Assembly (NCBI GenBank): GCA_000227525.2
Contig: AGIG01000030.1
Location: 1-64,000 of the forward strand
Length of the DNA stretch: 64,000 nt
Source: a gamma proteobacterium HIMB30
Lineage (GTDB): Bacteria; Pseudomonadota; Gammaproteobacteria; Pseudomonadales; Litorivicinaceae
Reading direction: 5' to 3'
Below the pieces are notes generated by a model, which saw nothing but the letters and a program-made list of their open reading frames with translations, was not told where the DNA came from and did not search any database. A program made the position numbers and the translations under genes. Each line of letters opens with the position of its first letter. Position 1 is the first letter of the stretch. Of the stretch, positions 61,689 to 64,000 are shown in pieces.

Positions 61689-61694
61689 ATTATA
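61689..61694 (-). promoter_or_regulatory. Perfect TATAAT -10 box of bolA
   Basis: On the - strand TATAAT (61694-61689) ends 6 nt before the bolA ATG, so initiation at the usual distance would fall on the ATG. No convincing -35 is present at 16-18 nt spacing. The position predicts a leaderless bolA-trhO transcript. Confidence 0.45.
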
Positions 61695-61773
61695 CTGAAG
61701 GTGCACTGAATTAGGTGACTATTCATCACAGGAATTCAGACGCATCCGCTGTTGGTGGATTTCAATCGACGCG

Positions 61774-62844
61774 CTACAACAGACCGAGGCGCTCGCCTTG
61801 ATAGGCGCCACTCCGTACCCGTTGCCACCACGTTTCATTGGCCAAAAACCAATCGACGGTTTTGGAGAGTCCTGATTCAAACGTTTCCACAGGAGTCCAG
61901 CCAAGTGCCGCCTCAATTTTCGATGCATCAATTGCATAGCGCTGATCATGACCGGGTCGATCGGTCACAAACCGAATCAGCTCTCGGAAACTGTCAAGCC
62001 CTTGGGGCTTCTGTTCAATACGCGCATCCAACAGATCACAGAGCGTTTCAACCACCTGTCGATTCGTTCGTTCATTATGACCACCGATATTGTAGGTCTC
62101 ACCGATGGTTCCTTCGAAAACAACCTTGACCAAAGCGCGAGCGTGATCCTCAACATAGAGCCAATCTCTGATCTGATCACCACGTCCGTAAACAGGAATC
62201 GGCTTCCCTTCAATGGCGTTTAAAATTGCCAATGGAATCAATTTCTCGGGAAAATGATACGGGCCATAATTGTTGGAACAATTGGTGATCACGACTGGAA
62301 GCCCAAAGGTTCGATGCCAAGATCGCACCAAGTGATCACTCGACGCCTTCGATGCCGAATAGGGCGAGCTTGGCTGATACGGAGTGTCTTCAGTAAAGGG
62401 CGCATCGACACCAACTAAATCGCCATACACCTCATCGGTTGAAATATGGTGGAATCGAAATGCGTCACGGGCGTCACCCGGCAATTGCGCAACATAGTGC
62501 CGTGCGACTTCAAGCAACGTATAGGTGCCCATGATGTTGGTTTTGATAAAAGCGGACGGACCGTCAATGGATCGATCAACATGGCTCTCTGCTGCCAGAT
62601 GCATGACGTGTGTCGGCTGATAGTGTTCAAACAGCCGTTGCATTTCGTCATGATCGCAGATGTCGGAATGCGCAAACTGATAGTCAGGCGAATCAGCAAT
62701 CGTCGCCAGTGAATCGAGATTCCCCGCATAAGTCAGCTTATCGACATTCAGTACAGACGCTTTCGTTTCACCGATCAAGTGCCGCACCACAGCAGATCCG
62801 ATAAAACCGGCACCGCCGGTCACCAAAACCCGTTGTTGCATCAT
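61774..62844 (-). CDS. rfbB: dTDP-glucose 4,6-dehydratase
   Basis: RfbB makes dTDP-4-keto-6-deoxyglucose, precursor of rhamnose and other deoxysugars of surface polysaccharides. The 356-residue extended SDR product has the NAD-binding [14 protein letters not shown] motif, [11 protein letters not shown] near residue 83, and the active-site [12 protein letters not shown] segment near 131-142. YxxxK follows in [15 protein letters not shown] near 159-165. ATG at 62844 (a second ATG follows directly). No rfbA, C or D lies in the window; it stands alone between nqrM and bolA. Confidence 0.93.
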   Translation of the reverse strand: MMQQRVLVTGGAGFIGSAVVRHLIGETKASVLNVDKLTYAGNLDSLATIADSPDYQFAHSDICDHDEMQRLFEHYQPTHVMHLAAESHVDRSIDGPSAFIKTNIMGTYTLLEVARHYVAQLPGDARDAFRFHHISTDEVYGDLVGVDAPFTEDTPYQPSSPYSASKASSDHLVRSWHRTFGLPVVITNCSNNYGPYHFPEKLIPLAILNAIEGKPIPVYGRGDQIRDWLYVEDHARALVKVVFEGTIGETYNIGGHNERTNRQVVETLCDLLDARIEQKPQGLDSFRELIRFVTDRPGHDQRYAIDASKIEAALGWTPVETFESGLSKTVDWFLANETWWQRVRSGAYQGERLGLL

Positions 62845-62884
62845 GACAGCTCAATCAATTGCCGGCCAGACATGTCGCCGTTCA

Positions 62885-63151
62885 TCAGACTTCGGTCACC
62901 TTATCATTCAGTCGACGTCGCGATGCGTCCTTCACAGACGATACACCGACAACGCTTTTGTCATTGATTGCCTGCTCACACTTGATCGGGTCACCACCAC
63001 AAATCGCGCATTCACTCTCTTCGCCATTGATCCGTCCAATCCCACCACAACTTCCCGAAATCGGGCGGCGTCCCATCATGACACCGACCGCCATGATGGC
63101 GACCAAGAATGCAAACACCCCAAAAACCGTGAGAAATAGGCCTATCGTCAT
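62885..63151 (-). CDS. nqrM: Na+-NQR maturation protein NqrM
   Basis: NqrM helps insert the iron centre into the Na+-translocating NADH:quinone reductase. The 88-residue product has one N-terminal transmembrane helix (about 4-26) and four cysteines: Cys35 in SCGGIG, then Cys48, Cys51 and Cys58 in a CAICGGDPIKC segment, the family's metal-delivery motif. The ATG overlaps the apbE stop by 4 nt. The nqrABCDEF genes should lie to the right of the window. Confidence 0.92.
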   Translation of the reverse strand: MTIGLFLTVFGVFAFLVAIMAVGVMMGRRPISGSCGGIGRINGEESECAICGGDPIKCEQAINDKSVVGVSSVKDASRRRLNDKVTEV

Positions 63152-64000
63152 TCTGCTTCTCCTGCCAGTAACCGCTCGAACCGTGGCGTTTGTTTCACCA
63201 CGAAGCCGTTGTCAGAACGTTCAATAAACAGTGCTGACAGATTCCGCGAGACTGCCAACTCAAATCCTTTCTCTGGGCCCAAGACTAACAGTGTCGTTGC
63301 CCAACCATCAGCCATCGCGCATTCCGAATCAGCAACTGTGACTGATGCCAATTGATGGTTCACCGGGCGACCCGTCGACGGATCAATGGTATGCGAATAG
63401 GCGACGCCATCAATCTCTCGGTAATTACGATAATCGCCTGAGGTCGCCAAAGCCACATTTTTGAGCGACAACAGCTGTTCTACTGCGCGTTCGCCTTTCA
63501 GTGGTTTCTCAATCGCAATCTTCCAACCAAGGCCGTCTTTATCACCCTTGACCCGGATTTCACCACCAATTTCCACGAGAAAATTGGCATAGCCCTGATC
63601 ATCAAGGAGCTCGTACAGCTGATCAACACCCAGCCCTTTGGCGATGGCAGACAAATCGAGGCGCCGTTGAGAACGTTTCATGATGGCAGCACCCCCATCC
63701 ACCTCGGGCGCTCGAACCGAAATAGCAGAAAAGCCAGTTTGCGCCTTTGTCTCTTCAATCAGTGCATCCGATGGTAAGGCCTCAACGCCTGCGTCAGGTC
63801 CGAATCCCCATAAATTGACGATAGGGCCGACGGTCGGATCAAAAGCCCCATTGGAAATATCTGAAAACCCAAGAGCCTTAGCCGTCGTTATCGCAAACAG
63901 ATCGCTCACTGGAAACCAAGTGTTCAGATCCTCTGATTGATTGAATTGAGAAATCTCACTACTCGGGTCGTAGGTCGACATTTGTCGATTCACCTCAACC
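63148..64000 (-). CDS. apbE: FAD:protein FMN transferase ApbE (5' end outside the window)
   Basis: ApbE attaches FMN covalently to Thr residues of NqrB and NqrC. The visible 284 residues cover most of the fold: STYDPSSEISQFN, the GAFDPTVGPIVNLWGFG segment, DLSAIAKGLGVDQ, LVEIGGEIRVKG, ATSGDYRNY, and HTIDPSTGRPV with the Mg2+-binding DGWATTLLVLG region. The reading frame stays open to position 64000, so the lipoprotein or signal-peptide N-terminus is missing; codon GTG at 63991-63993 is internal. It overlaps nqrM by 4 nt, consistent with a downstream part of an nqr operon. Confidence 0.93.
   Translation of the reverse strand, partial: VEVNRQMSTYDPSSEISQFNQSEDLNTWFPVSDLFAITTAKALGFSDISNGAFDPTVGPIVNLWGFGPDAGVEALPSDALIEETKAQTGFSAISVRAPEVDGGAAIMKRSQRRLDLSAIAKGLGVDQLYELLDDQGYANFLVEIGGEIRVKGDKDGLGWKIAIEKPLKGERAVEQLLSLKNVALATSGDYRNYREIDGVAYSHTIDPSTGRPVNHQLASVTVADSECAMADGWATTLLVLGPEKGFELAVSRNLSALFIERSDNGFVVKQTPRFERLLAGEAE

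Overview
The window is 64 kb of a gammaproteobacterial chromosome. The gene order (ruvCAB-ybgC-tolQRAB-pal-cpoB-queEC-tRNA-Lys; rpsB-tsf-pyrH-frr-uppS-cdsA-dxr-rseP-bamA-lpxD-fabZ-lpxA-lpxB-rnhB-dnaE-accA; map-glnD-dapC-dapD-dapE) matches the Pseudomonas/Oceanospirillales-type backbone. The nqrM-apbE pair implies a Na+-pumping NADH dehydrogenase just beyond the right end, and the very tight packing suggests a marine, fairly streamlined organism. The genus cannot be fixed from the sequence alone.

Layout. (1) 1-4820, + strand: an accessory catabolic operon. It has a perfect LacI-family operator, a CUT2-type sugar/polyol ABC transporter (binding protein, permease, single-domain ATPase), the inositol-pathway isomerase IolB and a PhyH-family dioxygenase. 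It ends 225 bp from the 3' end of a tRNA-Lys gene. (2) 5046-16727, - strand: tRNA-Lys, then, in transcription order, FmdB-like protein, aspS, yebC, ruvC, ruvA, ruvB, ybgC, tolQ, tolR, tolA, tolB, pal, cpoB, queE, queC, nearly all with 1-8 nt overlaps or gaps below 50 nt. (3) 16825-20296: pncC (-), mutS (+), fdxA (+). (4) 20297-49134, - strand: rpsB and tsf, an intrinsic terminator, then 26 collinear genes from pyrH to rpoS with no gap over 68 nt. These genes cover ribosome recycling, undecaprenyl, phospholipid and isoprenoid synthesis, lipid A synthesis, outer-membrane assembly, DNA replication, fatty acid synthesis, CTP synthesis, glycolysis, division and stress. (5) 49311-56501, + strand: map, glnD and lysine/diaminopimelate genes dapC, an ArsC/Spx-like gene, dapD and dapE. 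(6) 56502-64000, mixed: a membrane-anchored cold-shock-domain protein, slyX, apt, a three-gene methylthioadenosine/5'-deoxyadenosine salvage operon (mtnP, FucA-like aldolase, mtnA), bolA-trhO, rfbB, nqrM, and apbE cut by the window end.

How the genes work together. The central block concentrates envelope biogenesis: MEP-pathway isoprenoids (dxr, ispD, ispF) feed uppS; cdsA, accA and fabZ serve lipids; lpxD, lpxA, lpxB and kdsA make lipid A/Kdo; bamA and rseP serve outer-membrane proteins and their stress response; tol-pal maintains the envelope at division. mtnP, the aldolase and mtnA together fit the dihydroxyacetone-phosphate shunt rather than the universal methionine salvage pathway.

Most notable: ribosomal protein S2 with a histone-H1-like tail of about 105 residues; the DHAP-shunt operon; a short, region-3-reduced RpoS whose ribosome binding site lies in a small hairpin; absence of skp between bamA and lpxD and of surE between truD and pcm, with a DUF368 (PopT) gene inserted before nlpD; a terminator whose U-tract abuts the pyrH ribosome binding site; and the inositol/PhyH cassette next to the tRNA-Lys locus. 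No phage, IS element, CRISPR array or recognisable defence system was seen.
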